NCBI GenBank assembly: GCA_946800325.1
Contig: OX326959.1
Coordinates: forward strand, 8,266,501 to 8,330,500
Reading direction: 5' to 3'
Length of the DNA: 64,000 bases
Source: Luzula sylvatica
Taxonomy: Eukaryota > Streptophyta > Magnoliopsida > Poales > Juncaceae
Part shown: positions 46,497 through 59,172 of the stretch, piece by piece
How the letters are laid out: each line of letters begins with the position of its first letter
Numbering within the stretch: the first letter of the stretch is position 1
Translations under genes and position numbers: made by a program
The notes under the pieces: model-generated
The model's input: only the letters and a program-made list of their open reading frames with translations
What the model was told of the DNA's origin: nothing
Databases searched by the model: none

Positions 46497-47511
46497 TTAA
46501 GCCCTAGGAGGTCCTATACCGAAAGACGTAGAGGGACCCATCGAGTGACGATCTTTACGCATCCATATTGAGTTTGACGTTAATTTTGGATTGCGAAGAT
46601 CACAACTTGTTGAGACATGACCAATTTTGCAACAATAGTTACACAATGCTACGGTGGGCTTATTTGTGGGTGTGGTACTCTTCACAAAATAGTCCGAGAG
46701 TTGATTCGGATTACTTCTCTTAGAAGTTATCGATTTTGGCATTTGATAAAGGTTATTTGATTTAAATTTATTTTGCTTAAAATTATTTTGTTTAAATTGT
46801 TTACGTGTGTTGGTGAAATGTTTGGGAGGCCCTTGTTGATATGAAGCTTCGGTGTAGTTTGTCACTTCATAGAAATACCCATTTGGTCCCCTTTTGAACA
46901 AACAATCGGTTCTTCCCAAATTAGTATGTCTAGGTTGTGAATTTTGTGTAAATTGATTTTTCCTATAATTATTATTGACACGTTTAGGTTGTTCATTTTT
47001 AGCATATTTACCTTTGTTGTAGTCATGGTACATGAAAGCATTTCCATGACTACTTACTTTATTGTTTTCCCATTTAGATTTTTGATTTTGAGATATTGAA
47101 AAATCGGGTTTATTACCGTTATTTTTCTTATATCCTAAACCGGATTTGTCATTTGGCTTTTGTCCTATCAATGACGATCTTAAAACATCATCCAATGAAG
47201 GAGGACTCAATGCAATATTTGCACAAGCCTTCTTCAGGGATTCATTTTCAACTTTAAGAATTTGAATTTCGACTTTTAGATGAGAAATCTCACCTTTTAT
47301 GGTTTGACACTCACACTTTGAAAAACCTTTAAATTCATTTATTTGAGTTTTATATGCCAAAATGGATAGCTCAAGAGAGGCTACCTTATCCTCGAGAGCT
47401 TGTGTTGGGCTCTCAAGTTTACCCTCATTTAGTTGTGAGTTCCCTTCATCTCTAAGAAACTCGTCACAAGATTCGAGTTCTAGTTCGAATGCGGGAGAAA
47501 ATTTAGATTTA
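46497..47511 (-). pseudogene. gag: gag, C-terminal part (Ty1/copia)
   Basis: The open frame enters from the right edge of the island at 47511 and ends TAG/TAA-terminated after GIGPPRA at 46497. Its first 83 codons are the same 249 bases that end the N-terminal part, so this is the continuation of the same Gag, displaced by permutation. A coiled coil (LKVEIQILKVENESLKKAC) spans the joint. An N/K/Q-rich basic stretch follows, then a second CCHC knuckle, CNYCCKIGHVSTSC, near the end. It closes with IWMRKDRHSMGPST, where the intact gag-pol of relatives would run on to protease. Here it stops instead. On its own this half has no start codon. Confidence 0.82.
47263..47511 (-). repeat. Right 249-bp terminal direct repeat of the copia island
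   Basis: Perfect match to 40552-40800. Its right edge, TTTAGATTTA/GTTAGATAG, merges into satellite through the shared word TTTAG, a possible microhomology at the joint. Confidence 0.95.
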
Positions 47512-47550
47512 GTTAGATAGTTAGTTAATTAGTTAGTTAGTTAGTTAGTT

Positions 47551-47817
47551 AGCTAGCTAGCTTGTAGTTAGTTAGTTAGTTGGTTTGTTCGTAAGTTAGG
47601 GGGTATGTAGGAAGGTAGCTAGCTGTTAGTTAGTCAGTGAGTTAGTTAGTTAGTTAGTTAGCAAGTATTTAATCAGTTAGTTTGTTAGTTAGTTAGTTAA
47701 TTTGTTAGTTTGTTAGTCAGTTAGTTAGTTAGTTAGTCCATATGTATATAAGAAGGTAGTTATTTTGTTAGTTAGATAGTTAGTTATTTAGTTATGTAGT
47801 AATTAGTTAGTTAGTTT

Positions 47818-47887
<70 letters not shown>

Positions 47888-48143
47888 GAGTTAATTAGTC
47901 AGTTAGTTAATTAGCTAGTAAGTTAGTTGGTATATAGGCAGGTAGTTAGTTCGTTAGTTAGTTACATAATTACTTAGTAAGTTAGTTAGTTAGTTAGTTA
48001 TTTAGCTAGTTAGTTAGTTCGTTTGTTAGTAAGTTAGTTAGTTGGTATGTTCCTTAGTTATTGGGTATGTAGGAAGGTAGGTAGTTAGTTTGTTACTTAA
48101 TTAGTTAGTTAGTTAGTTAGTTAGTTAGCTAGTAATTAGTTAA

Positions 48144-48174
<31 letters not shown>

Positions 48175-48369
48175 GTTAGTTAGTTTGTCAGTAAGTTAGT
48201 TAGTTAGCTAGTAGTTAGTTAGTTAGATAGTTAGTTAGTTAGTTAGTTAGTAGGAAGGTAGTTAGTTAATTAGTCAGTTACGTAGGTAGGTAGTTAGTTA
48301 GTTAATAAGTATGTATTAAGGTAGTTAGTTAGGTAGTTAGTTAATTAGTCAGTTAGTAAGTTCGCTAGA

Positions 48370-48402
<33 letters not shown>

Positions 48403-48592
48403 ATTAGTTAGTTATTTAGTTAGTTAGTTAGTTAGCGTGTAGTTACTTAGTTAGTTAGTCAATTAGTTGGTTAGTTAATTAGTTAGTTAGTTTGTTGGTC
48501 AGTTAGTGGGTATGTAGAATGGTAGTTAGTTAGTTAGTGGGTACGTATGAAGGTAGTTAATTAGTTAGTTAATTAGTTAGTTAGGTAGTTAA

Positions 48593-48628
<36 letters not shown>

Positions 48629-48826
48629 CTCGTTGTAAGTTAGTTAGTTAGTTAGTCAGTTAGTTAGTTAGTTAGTTAGTTGGTTGGTTCGTTAGTTGGT
48701 TTGTTCGTTAGTTAGTGGGTATGTAGGAAGGTAGATGTTAGTTAGTTAGTTAGTTAGTTAATTAGTTAGTTAGTTACCTAGTAGTTAGTTAGTTAGTTAG
48801 TTAGTTAATTAGTTAGTTAGTTAGTC

Positions 48827-48857
<31 letters not shown>

Positions 48858-48881
48858 AACTTAGTTATCTAGTAGTTAGTC

Positions 48882-48916
<35 letters not shown>

Positions 48917-49096
48917 AAGTTGTTAGTTAGTTAGTTAGTTAGTTAATTAGTTAGTTAGTTAGTTTCTTAGTTAGTGGGTTTGTAGGAAGGTAGTTAGTTA
49001 ATTAGTTAGATAGGTAGTTAGGTAGTTAGTCAATAAGTATGTATGAAATTTGTAAGTTAGTTAGTTAGTTAATTACTTAGGTAGTAAGTTAGCTAG

Positions 49097-49138
<42 letters not shown>

Positions 49139-49212
49139 ATTAGTTAGTTACTCAAGTTAATTAGTAAGTCAGTTTGTTAGTTATTTTTTGGGTATCTAGG
49201 AAGGTAGGTTGG

Positions 49213-49244
<32 letters not shown>

Positions 49245-49627
49245 CAGTTAGTTGATTAGTTAGTTAGTTAGTTAGTTAGTTAGCTAGTGGTTGGTCAGTA
49301 AGTTAGTTAGTTAGTTAGTTAGTTAATTAGTTAGTTAGTGGGTACGTAGGATGGTAGTTAGTTAGTTAGTTAATTAGTTAGTTAGTTAATTAATTAGTTA
49401 GTTAGTTAGTTAGTTAGTTTGCTAGTAGTTAGTTACTTAGTTGGTTGGTATGTTCGTTAGTTAGTGGGTTAGTAAGTTAGTTAGTTAGTTAATTAGTTAA
49501 TTATTTAGTCAGTTAGTTAGTTTGTTTGTTAGTTAATTAATTAGATAGTTAGTTAGTTAGTTATTTTGTGGGTATCTAGGAAGGTAGGTAGTTAGTTCGT
49601 AAGTTAGTTAGTTCGTCAGTTAGTCTA

Positions 49628-49659
<32 letters not shown>

Positions 49660-50307
49660 CTAGTAGTTGGTCAGTAAGTTAGTTAGTTAGTTAGTTAGTT
49701 AGTTGGTTAGTTAATTAGTTAGTTAGTGGGTACGAAGGAAGGTAGTTAGTTTGTTAGTTAATTAGTTAGTTAGTTAGCTAATTAATTAGTTAGTTAGTTA
49801 GTTAGTTTGCCAGTAGTTAGTTAGTTAGTTAGTTGGTATGTACGTTAGTTAGTGGGTATGTAGGAAGGTAGCTGTTAGTTTGTTAGTTCATAAGTTTGTT
49901 AGTTAGTTAGCTAGTAATTAGTTAGTTAGTTAGTTAGTTAGTTATTTAGTTAGTAGTCAGTTAGTAAGTTAGTTAGTCAGTTAGTTAGTTAGTTTGTTTG
50001 TTTGTTAGTTAGTTAGTGGGTATGTAGAAAGGTAGTTAGTTAGTTAGTGGGCACGTTGGAAGGTAGTTAGTTAGTTAGTTAGTTAGTTAGATAGATAGTT
50101 ACTTAGTTAATTAGTTAGTTAGTAAGTCAGCTAGTAGTCAGTTAGTTAATTAGTTAGTTATTTAGTTATTTAGTTAGTTAGTTAGTTAGTTAGTTTGTTC
50201 GTTTGATTAGTGGGTATGTATGAAGGTAGCTGTCAGTTAGTAAGTTAATTAGTTAGTTAGCTAGTCAGTCTGTTAGCTAGTAGTTAGTTAGTTAGATAGT
50301 TAGTTAA

Positions 50308-50339
<32 letters not shown>

Positions 50340-50615
50340 CTAGCTAGCTTGTAGTTAGTTAGTTAGTTGGTTTGTTCATTAGTTAGGGGGTATGTAGGAA
50401 GGTAGCTAGCTGTTAGTTAGTTAGTGAGTTAGTTAGTTAGTTAGTTAGCAAGTATTTAATCAGTTAGTTTGTTAGTTAGTTAGTTAATATGTTAGTTTGT
50501 TAGTTAGTTAGTTAGTTAGTCAGTCCATATGTATATAAGAAGGTAGTTATTTTGTTAGTTAGATAGTTAGTTATTTAGTTATGTAGTAGTTAGTTAGTTA
50601 GTTAGTTAGTTAGTC

Positions 50616-50669
<54 letters not shown>

Positions 50670-50925
50670 GAGTTAATTAGTCAGTTAGTTAATTAGTTAG
50701 TAAGTTAGTTGGTATATAGGCAGGTAGTTAGTTCGTTAGTTAGTTACATAATTACTTAGTAAGTTAGTTAGTTAGTTAGTTATTTAGATAGTTAGTTAGT
50801 TCGTTTGTTAGTAAGTTAGTTAGTTGGTATGTTCCTTAGTTATTGGGTATGTAGGAAGGTAGGTAGTTAGTTAGTTAGTTAATTAGTTAGTTAGTTAGTT
50901 AGTTTGTTAGCTAGTAATTAGTTAA

Positions 50926-50964
<39 letters not shown>

Positions 50965-51655
50965 GTCAGTTAGTTAGTTAGTTAGCTAGTAGTTAGTTAG
51001 TTAGATAGTTAGTTAGTTAGTTAGTTAGTAGGAAGGTAGTTAGTTAATTAGTTAGTTACGTAGGTAGGTAGTTAGTTAGTTAATAAGTATGTATTAAGGT
51101 AGTTAGTTAGGTACTCAGTTAATTAGTCAGTTAGTAAGTTCGCTAGTAGTTAGTTAGTTAGTTTGTTAGTTAGTTAGTTAGTTAGTTAATTAGTTAGTTA
51201 TTTAGTTAGTTAGTTAGTTAGCGTGTAGTTACTTAGTTAGTTAGTTAGTTAGTCAATTAGTTAATTAGTTAATTAGTTTGTTGGTCAGTTAGTGGGTATG
51301 TAGAATGGTAGTTAGTTAGTTAGTGGGTACGTATGAAGGTAGTTAATTAGTTAGTTAATTAGTTAGTTAGTTAATTAATTAGTTAGTTAGTTAGTTAGTT
51401 AGTCAGGTAGTTAGCTTGTTGTAAGTTAGTTAGTTAGTTAGTCAGTTAGTTAGTTAGTTAGTTAGTTGGTTGGTTCGTTAGTTGGTTTGTTCGTTAGTTA
51501 GTGGGTATGTAGGAAGGTAGATGTTAGTTAGTTAGTTAGTTAATTAGTTAGTTAGTTACCTAGTAGTTAGTTAGTTAGTTAGTTAATTAGTTAGTTAGTT
51601 AGTCAGTTAGTTAGTTAGTTAGTTAGTTAGTAACTTAGTTATCTAGTAGTTAGTC

Positions 51656-51710
<55 letters not shown>

Positions 51711-51889
51711 AAGTTGTTAGTTAGTTAGTTAGTTAGTTAATAAGCTAGTTAGTTAGTTTTTAGTTAGTGGGTTTGTAGGAAGGTAGTTAGTAAATTAGTT
51801 AGATAGGTAGTTAGGTAGTTAGTCAATAAGTATGTATGAAATTTGTAAGTTAGTTAGTTAGTTAATTAGTTAGGTAGTAAGTTAGCTAG

Positions 51890-51923
<34 letters not shown>

Positions 51924-52675
51924 ATTAGTTATTTAGTCAAGTTAATTAGTAAGTCAGTTAGTTAGTTATTTTTTGGGTATCTAGGAAGGTAGGTTGGTAG
52001 TTAGTTAGTTAGTTAGTTAGTCAGTTAGTTGATTAGTTAGTTAGTTAGTTAGTTAGCTAGTGGTTGGTCAGTAAGTTAGTTAGTTAGTTAGTTAGTTAAT
52101 TAGTTAGTTAGTGGGTACGTAGGATGGTAGTTAATTAGTTAGTTAATTAGTTAGTTAGTTAATTAATTAGCTTGTTAGTTAGTTAGTTAGTTTGCTAGTA
52201 GTTAGTTACTTAGTTGGTTGGTATGTTCGTTAGTTAGTGGGTTAGTAAGTTAGTTATTTAGTTAATTAGTTAATTATTTAGTCAGTTAGTTAGTTTGTTT
52301 GTTAGTTAATTAATTAGATAGTTAGTTAGTTAGTTATTTTGTTGGTATCTAGGAAGGTAGGTAGTTAGTTAGTAAGTTAGTTAGTTCGTCAGTTAGTCTA
52401 TTAGTTAGTTAGTTAGCTAGTAGTTGGTCAGTAAGTTAGTTAGTTAGTTAGTTAGTTAGTTGGTTAGTTAATTAGTTAGTTAGTGGGTACGAAGGAAGGT
52501 AGTTAGTTAGTTAGTTAATTAGTTAGTTAGTTAGTTAATTAATTAGTTAGTTTGTTAGTTAGTTAGTTTGCTAGTAGTTAGTTAGTTAGTTAGTTGGTAT
52601 GTTCGTTAGTTAGTGGGTATGTAGGAAGGTAGCTGTTAGTTTGTTAGTTCATAAGTTTGTTAGTTAGTTAGCTAG

Positions 52676-52690
<15 letters not shown>
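47551..52690 (+). repeat. Tandem pair of 2.4-kb blocks
   Basis: AGCTAGCTAGCTTGTAG lies at 47551 and 50338, and GTTTGTTAGTTCATAAG near 49880 and 52641, so the offset falls from 2787 to 2761. Rare words recur in order: GGGGGTATGTAGG, AGCAAGTATTTAATCAG, CATATGTATATAAG, GGTATATAGGCAGG, TTTTTTGGGTATCTAGG. About 0.4 kb (49930-50337) separates the copies. Confidence 0.87.
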
Positions 52691-52731
<41 letters not shown>

Positions 52732-53009
52732 AGTTAGTTAGTAAGTTAGTTAGTTAGTTAGTTAGTTTGTTAGTAATTTAGTTAGTTGGTATGTTCGTTA
52801 GTTAGTGGGTATGTAGGAAGGTAGCTAGTTAGTTAGTTACTTAGTTTGTTAGTTAGTTAGCTAGTAATTAATTAGTAAGTTAGTCAGTTAGTTAGTTTGT
52901 TGTTTAGTTAGTTAGCTAGTAGTTAGTCAGTTAGTTAGTTTGCTTGTTAATTAGTTAGTTAGTTAATATGTATGTAACATGGTAGTCAGTTAGTTAGTTT
53001 GTTAGTTAA

Positions 53010-53047
<38 letters not shown>

Positions 53048-53109
53048 GCTTATCTAGTTGTTAGTTCGTTAGATAGTTCACAAGTTAGTTATTTAGTTAG
53101 TTACTTAGC

Positions 53110-53141
<32 letters not shown>

Positions 53142-53341
53142 GGGTATGCAAGGAGGTAGTTAGTTAGTTAGTTAGTTAATAGGTATGTAGGAAGATCGTT
53201 TGTAAGTTAGTAATTTATTTAGTTAGTTAGTTAGTGGGTTTGTAGGAAGGTAGTCAGTCAGTTAGTTAGCTAGTCAGTTAGTCAGTTAGTTAGTTAGTTA
53301 GTTAGTTCGTCAGTTAGTTAGTTAGTTAGTTAGTTAGCTAG

Positions 53342-53387
<46 letters not shown>

Positions 53388-53536
53388 TTTAGTTAGTTAG
53401 TTATTTTGTTAGTTAGTTCGATAGTTAGTTAATTAGTTGGTTAGTTAGTTAGTCAGTTGGTTATCTAGTAGTTAGTTAGTTAGTTAGATAGTTCACGAGT
53501 TAGTTATTTAGTTAGTTAGTTAGTTAGTTAGTTAGC

Positions 53537-53568
<32 letters not shown>

Positions 53569-55478
53569 GAGTGGGTATGTAAGGAGGTAGTTAGTTAGTT
53601 AGTTAATAGGTATGTAGGAAGATAATTGGTTAGTTAGTTAGTTAGTTAGTTATTTAGTTAGTTAGTTAGTTAGTGGGTTTGTAGGTTGGTAGTTAGTTAA
53701 TTAGTTAGTTAGGTCGGTAGGTAGTTAGTTAGCAAGTTAGGTAGTTAATTGGCTAGTAGTTAGTTTGTTAGTTAGTTAGTTCGTTAGTTTGTTAGTTATT
53801 TAGTTAGTTAGTTAGTTAGTTAGTTACCGTGTAGTTAGTTAGGTTGGTTAGTTAATTAATTAGTTAATTAGTTACTTAGTTACTTAGTTAGTTATTTAGT
53901 TAGTTAGTTAGTTAGCGTATAGTCAGTAAGTTAGTTAGTCAATTAGTTGGTTAGTCAATTAGTTTGTTAGTTAGTTTGTTGGTTAGTTAGTGGGTATGTA
54001 GGAAGGTAGTTTGTTAGTGAGTGGGTACGTTTGAAGGTAGTTAGTTAGTTAGTTAATTAGTTAGTTTGTTAGTTAGCTTGTAGTAAGTTAGTTAGTTAGT
54101 TTGTTAATTAGTTGGTTTGTTCATAACTTAGTGGGTATGTAGGAAGGTAATTATTTAGTTAGTTAGATAGTTAGTTAGTTTGTTCTCTAGTAGTTAGTTA
54201 GTTAGTTAGTTAGTTAGTTAATTAGTTAGTTAGTTAGTTAGCTAGTAGTTAGTTATTTAGTTAGTTAGTTACTTAGTTAGTTAGTTAGTTAGTTAGTTAG
54301 TTGTTAGTTTGTTAGTTAATTAGTCAGTTACTTAGTTACTTAGTTAGTGGGTTTGTAGGAAGGTAGTTACTTAATTAGTTAGTTAGGTAGTTAGTTAGTT
54401 AGTTAGTTTATAAGTATGTATGAAAGTAGTTAGTTAGTTAGTTAGTTAGTAAGTTAGCAAGTACTTAGTTAGTTAATTAGTTAGTTATTTAGTTAGTTAG
54501 TTATTTAGTCAGTTAGTTAGTTAGTTAGTCAGTTTGTTAGTTAGTTAGTTTGTTAGTTAGTTAGTTCGTTAGTTAGTTGGTTTGTTAGTTAGTATGTTCG
54601 TTTGATTAGTGGGTATGTAGGAAAGTAGTTGTCAGTTAATTAGTTAGTAAATTAGTTAGTCAGTTAGTTAGTTAGTCAGTTAGTTAGTTAGTTAGTTAGT
54701 TAGTTCGATTGTTTGTTAGTTAGTATGTTCGTTCGATTAGTGGGTATGTAGGAAGGTAGTTGTCAGTTAATTAGTTAGTCAATTAGTTAGTCAGTTAGTT
54801 AGCTAGTAGTTAGTTAGATAGTTAGTTAGAGAGTTAGGTAGTTAGTTAGTTAGTTAGTTAATATGTATGTAAGAAGGTTGTTAGTTAGTTAGTTAGATAG
54901 TTAGTAAATTAGCTAGTTATCTAGTAGTAGTTAGTTTGTTAGTTAGTCAGTAAGTTGTTAGTTTGTCAGTAAGTTGTTAGTTAGTTAGTTATTTAATTAG
55001 TTAGTGACTTAGTTACTTAGTTAGTGGGTTTGTAGGAAGGTAGTTATTTAATTAGTTAGTTAATAAGTATGTATGAAAGTTGTAAGTTGGTTAGTTAGTT
55101 AGTTTGTTAATTAGTTAGTTAGTAAGTTAGTTAGTAGTTAGTTAGTTAGTTAGTTAGTCAGTTAGTTAGTTAGTTAGTTAATTAGTTAGTTATTTAGTTA
55201 GTTAATTAGTTAGTTAGTAAGTTAACTAGTAAGTTAGCTAGTAGTGAGTTAGTTAATTAGTTAGTTGTTTAGTTAGTTAGTTAGTTAGTTTGTTAGTTAA
55301 TTAGTTAGTTAGTTAATTAATTAGTTAGTTAGTTAGTTAGTTAGTTGGTTGGTTAGTTAGATATTTAGTGGGTATCTAGGAAGGTAGGTAGTTAGTTAGT
55401 TGGTCAGTTAGTTAGTTAATTAGTTAGTTAGTAAGTTAGTTAGTAGTCGGTTAGTAAGTTAGTTAGTTAGTTAGTTAA

Positions 55479-55510
<32 letters not shown>

Positions 55511-55906
55511 CTAGTTAGTTAGTTAGTTAGTTAGTCAGTGGGTATGTAAGGAGGTAGTTAGTTAGTTAGTTAATAGGTATGTAGGAAGATAGTTAGTTAG
55601 TTAGTTAGTTAGTTATTTAGTTTGTTAGTGAGTTAGTGGGTTTGTAGGTAGTTAGTTAATTAGTTAGTTAGTTAGTTAGTTGGTTAGCTAGTAGTTAGTT
55701 ATTTTGTTAGTTAATTAGTTAGTTAATTAGTTAGTTAATTAGTTAGTTAGTTAGTTAATTAGTTAGTTAGTTAGTTAGTTAGTTAGTTGGTTAGTTAGTT
55801 ATTTAGTGGGTATCTAGGAAGTTAGGTAGTTAGTTAGTTGGTCAGTTAGTTAGTTAATTAGTTAGTTAGTTTGTTAGTTAGTTTGTTAGCTAGTAGTCGG
55901 TTAGTA

Positions 55907-55939
<33 letters not shown>

Positions 55940-55947
<8 letters not shown>

Positions 55948-56593
55948 GTGGGTATGTAGGAAGGTAGTTAGTTAGTTAGTGGGTACGTAGGAAGGCAGTT
56001 AGTTAGTTAGTTAATTAGGTAGCCATTTAGTTAATTAATAAGTTAGTTAGTTAGTTTGCTAGTAGTTAGTTAGTCAGTTAGTGGGTATGTAGGAAGGTAG
56101 TTAGTTAGTTAGTTAGTTAGTCAGTTAGTTAATTGGTATGTAGGATGGTAGTAAGTTAGTTAGTTAGTTAGTTAGTTATTTAGTTAGTTAGCTAGTAGTT
56201 AGTTTGTTAGTTTGTTAGTTAGTTAGTTAATTGGTTAGTTAGTTAATATGCATGTAAGATGGTAGTTAGTTAGTTAGTTCGATAGTTAGTTAATTAGTTA
56301 GTTAGTTAGTTAGTTAGTTAGTTGGTTATTTAGTAGTTATTTAATTAGATAGTTCACGAGTTAGTTATTTAGTTAGTTAGTTAGTTAGTTAGTTAGCTAG
56401 CTAGCTAGTTAGTTAGTTAGTAGGTAAGTAAGGAGGTAGTTAGTTCGCTAGTTAATATGTATGTAGGAAGATCGTTAGTCAGTTAGTGAGTTATTTATTT
56501 AGTAAGTTAATTAGTGGGTTTGTAGGAAGGTAGTTAGTTAATTAGTTAGTTAGGTAGGTAGGTAGTTAGTTAGTTAATAAGTATGTATGAAGG

Positions 56594-56630
<37 letters not shown>

Positions 56631-56794
56631 GATAAGTAAGTTAGCTAGTAGTTAGTTAGTTAGTTAGTTAGTTAGTCATTTAGTTAATTAGTTCGTTAGC
56701 GTGTAGTCTGTTTATTAGTTAGACAATTGGTTGGTTAGTTAATTAGTTAGTTAGTTCACTAATTAGTTAATTAGTTAGTTAGTTAGTAAGCTTG

Positions 56795-56827
<33 letters not shown>

Positions 56828-57077
56828 GGTTTGTTCGTTAGTTAGTGGGTATGTAGAAAAGTACCTGTTAGTTAGTTAGTTAGTTAGTTAATTAGTTAGT
56901 TAGTTAGCTAGTAGTTAGTTAGTTTGTTAGTTTGTCAGTTAGTTAGTTAATTAGTTAGTTAGTTAGTCAGTTAGTTAGTTAGATAATATGTATGTAAGAA
57001 GGTAATTATTTAGTTAGTTAGATAATTAGTTATTTAGTTAGTTAGTTATCTACTGAGTTAGTTAATTAGTTAGTTGT

Positions 57078-57110
<33 letters not shown>

Positions 57111-57205
57111 TAGTTAATTAGTTAGTTAGTTAGTTAATTAGTTAGTTAGTTAGTTAGTTAGTTAATTAGTTAGTTTCTTAGTTATTTAGTGGGTATCTAG
57201 GAAGG

Positions 57206-57238
<33 letters not shown>

Positions 57239-57285
57239 GGTTAGTTAGTTAGTTAGCTAGTTAGTTAGCTAGTAGTCAGTTAGTA

Positions 57286-57316
<31 letters not shown>

Positions 57317-58657
57317 GGGTATGTGGGAAGGTAGTTAGTTAGTTAGTGGCTACGTAGGAAGGTAGTTAGTTAGTTAGTTAATTAGTTAGTTAGTTAGTTA
57401 ATTAATAAGTTAGTTAGTTAGTTTGCTAGTAGTTAGTTAGTTAGTTAGTGGGTATGTAGGAAGGTAGTTAGTTAGTTAGTTAATTAGTTAATTAATAGGT
57501 ATGTGGGATGGTAGTCAGTTAGTTAGATAGTTAGTTAGTTATTTAGATAGTTAGCTAGAAGTTAGTTAGTTAGTTAGTTAGTTAGTTAATTAGTTAGTTC
57601 GTTAATTAGTCAGTTATTTAGTTATTTAATTAGTTAGCGTGTAGTCAGTAAGCTAGTTAGTCGATTTGTTTGTTAGTTAATTAGTTAGTTAGTTAGTTTC
57701 TTGGTTAGTTAGTGGGTATGTAGGAAGGTAGTTAGTTAGTTAGTAGGTACGTATGAAGGTAGTTAATTAGTTAGTTAATTAGTTAGTTAGTTTGTTAATT
57801 AGTTGGTTAGTTTGTTAATTAATTAGTTAGTTAGTTACTTAGCTTGTAGTTAGTTAGTAAGTTAGTTAGTTAGTTGGTTTGTTCGTTAGTTAATGGGTAT
57901 GTAGGAAGGTAGATGTTAGTTAGTTAGTTAGTTAGTTAGTAGATAATTAGTTAGTTAGTTAGTTAATTAGTTAGTTAGTCAGTTTGTTAGTTAGTTAGTT
58001 AATATGTATGTAGGAAGGTAGTTATTTAGTTAGTTATTTAGTTAGTTCGTTATCTAGTAGCTAGTCAGTTAGTTAGTTAGTTAGTTAGTTGATAAGTTAG
58101 TTAGTAGTTAGTTAGTTATTTAGTTAGTTACTTAGTCAGTAAGTTGTTAGTTAGTTAGTTAGTTAACTAGTTAGTTAGTGAGTCAGTTACTTAGTTAGTG
58201 GGCTTGTAGGAAGGTAGTTAGTTAATTAGTTAGTTAGGTGGTCCGTTAGGTAGTTAGTTAATAAGTATGTATGCAAGTTGTAAGTTAGTTAGTTAGTTAG
58301 TTTGTTTGTTAATTAGTTAGTTAGTTAGTTCGTTAATTAGTTAGTTATTTAGTTAGTTAATTAGTTAGTTAGTTAGTAAGCTAGTAAGTTAGCTAGTAGT
58401 TAGTTAGTTAATTAGTTAGTATTTTGTTTAGTGAGTTAGTTAGTTAGTTTGTCAGTTAGTTAGTTAATTAGTTAGTTAGTTAGTTTGTTTGTTTGTTAGC
58501 TAGTAGTCGGTTAGTAAGTTAGTTAGTTAGTTAGTTAGTTTGTTAGTTTGTTAATTAGTTAGCTAATTAGTTGGGAAGTTAGGTAGTTAGTTAATAAGTA
58601 TGTATGAAAGTTGTAAGTTAGTTAGTTAGTTAATTAGTTAGATAGTAAGTTAGCTAG

Positions 58658-58691
<34 letters not shown>

Positions 58692-58846
58692 ATTAGTTAG
58701 TTATTTAGTTAGTTAGTTAGTTTGTTTGTTTGAGTTAATTAGATAGTTAGTTAAGTTAATTAGTTAGTTAGTTAGTTAGTTAGTTATTTTGTGGGTATCT
58801 AGGAAGGTAGGTAGTTAGTTAGTTAGTTAGTTAGTTAGTCACTTGA

Positions 58847-58886
<40 letters not shown>

Positions 58887-58900
58887 CTAGTAGTTGGTCA
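55940..58900 (+). repeat. Higher-order block, copy C of three
   Basis: Matches 23550-26500 (copy B) along its length and 8482-10780 (copy A) in its right part. Markers include GGAAGGCAGTTAG near 55990, ATATGCATGTAAGATGG near 56246, GCGTGTAGTC near 56699 and TTTGAGTTAATTAGATAG near 58729. Confidence 0.86.
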
Positions 58901-59134
58901 GTAAGTTGGTTGGTTTGTTAGTTAGTTAATTAGTTAGTTAGTGGGTACGTTGGAAGGTAGTTAGTTAGTTAGTTAATTAGTTAGTTAGTTAGTTAGCTGG
59001 TATTTAGTTAGTTAGTTAGTCAGTTAGTTAGTTAATTAGTTAGTCAATTAGTTAGTTAGTTAGTTAATATGTATGTAAGAAGGTAGTTATTTAGTTAGTT
59101 AGATAGTTAGATAGTTAGTTAGTTAGTTCTCTAG

Positions 59135-59172
<38 letters not shown>

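Larger units (their letters stand above)
40552..47511 (-). mobile_element. Circularly permuted Ty1/copia (Sirevirus-like) element, no pol
   Basis: This 6960-bp island has 249-bp identical sequence at both ends, both from the middle of gag. Reading the minus strand from the right gives: middle and end of gag, spacer with palindromes, 442-codon ORF, 3' UTR with four AGGGGGAG tracts, PPT, one LTR, primer binding site, start of gag, middle of gag again. The single LTR thus serves as 3' LTR to one half and 5' LTR to the other. The unit is 6711 bp (2237 codons), so the gag frame is kept across the repeat. No protease, integrase, RT or RNase H is present. No target duplication is expected or seen. 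This is what an opened one-LTR circle, or a slice of a head-to-tail array, would look like. Confidence 0.88.

Noticed and set aside
40552..47511. The 249-bp repeats as LTRs or target duplication
   Set aside because: They are internal gag coding sequence, lack TG...CA ends, and the real LTR, PPT and primer site lie in the middle of the island.
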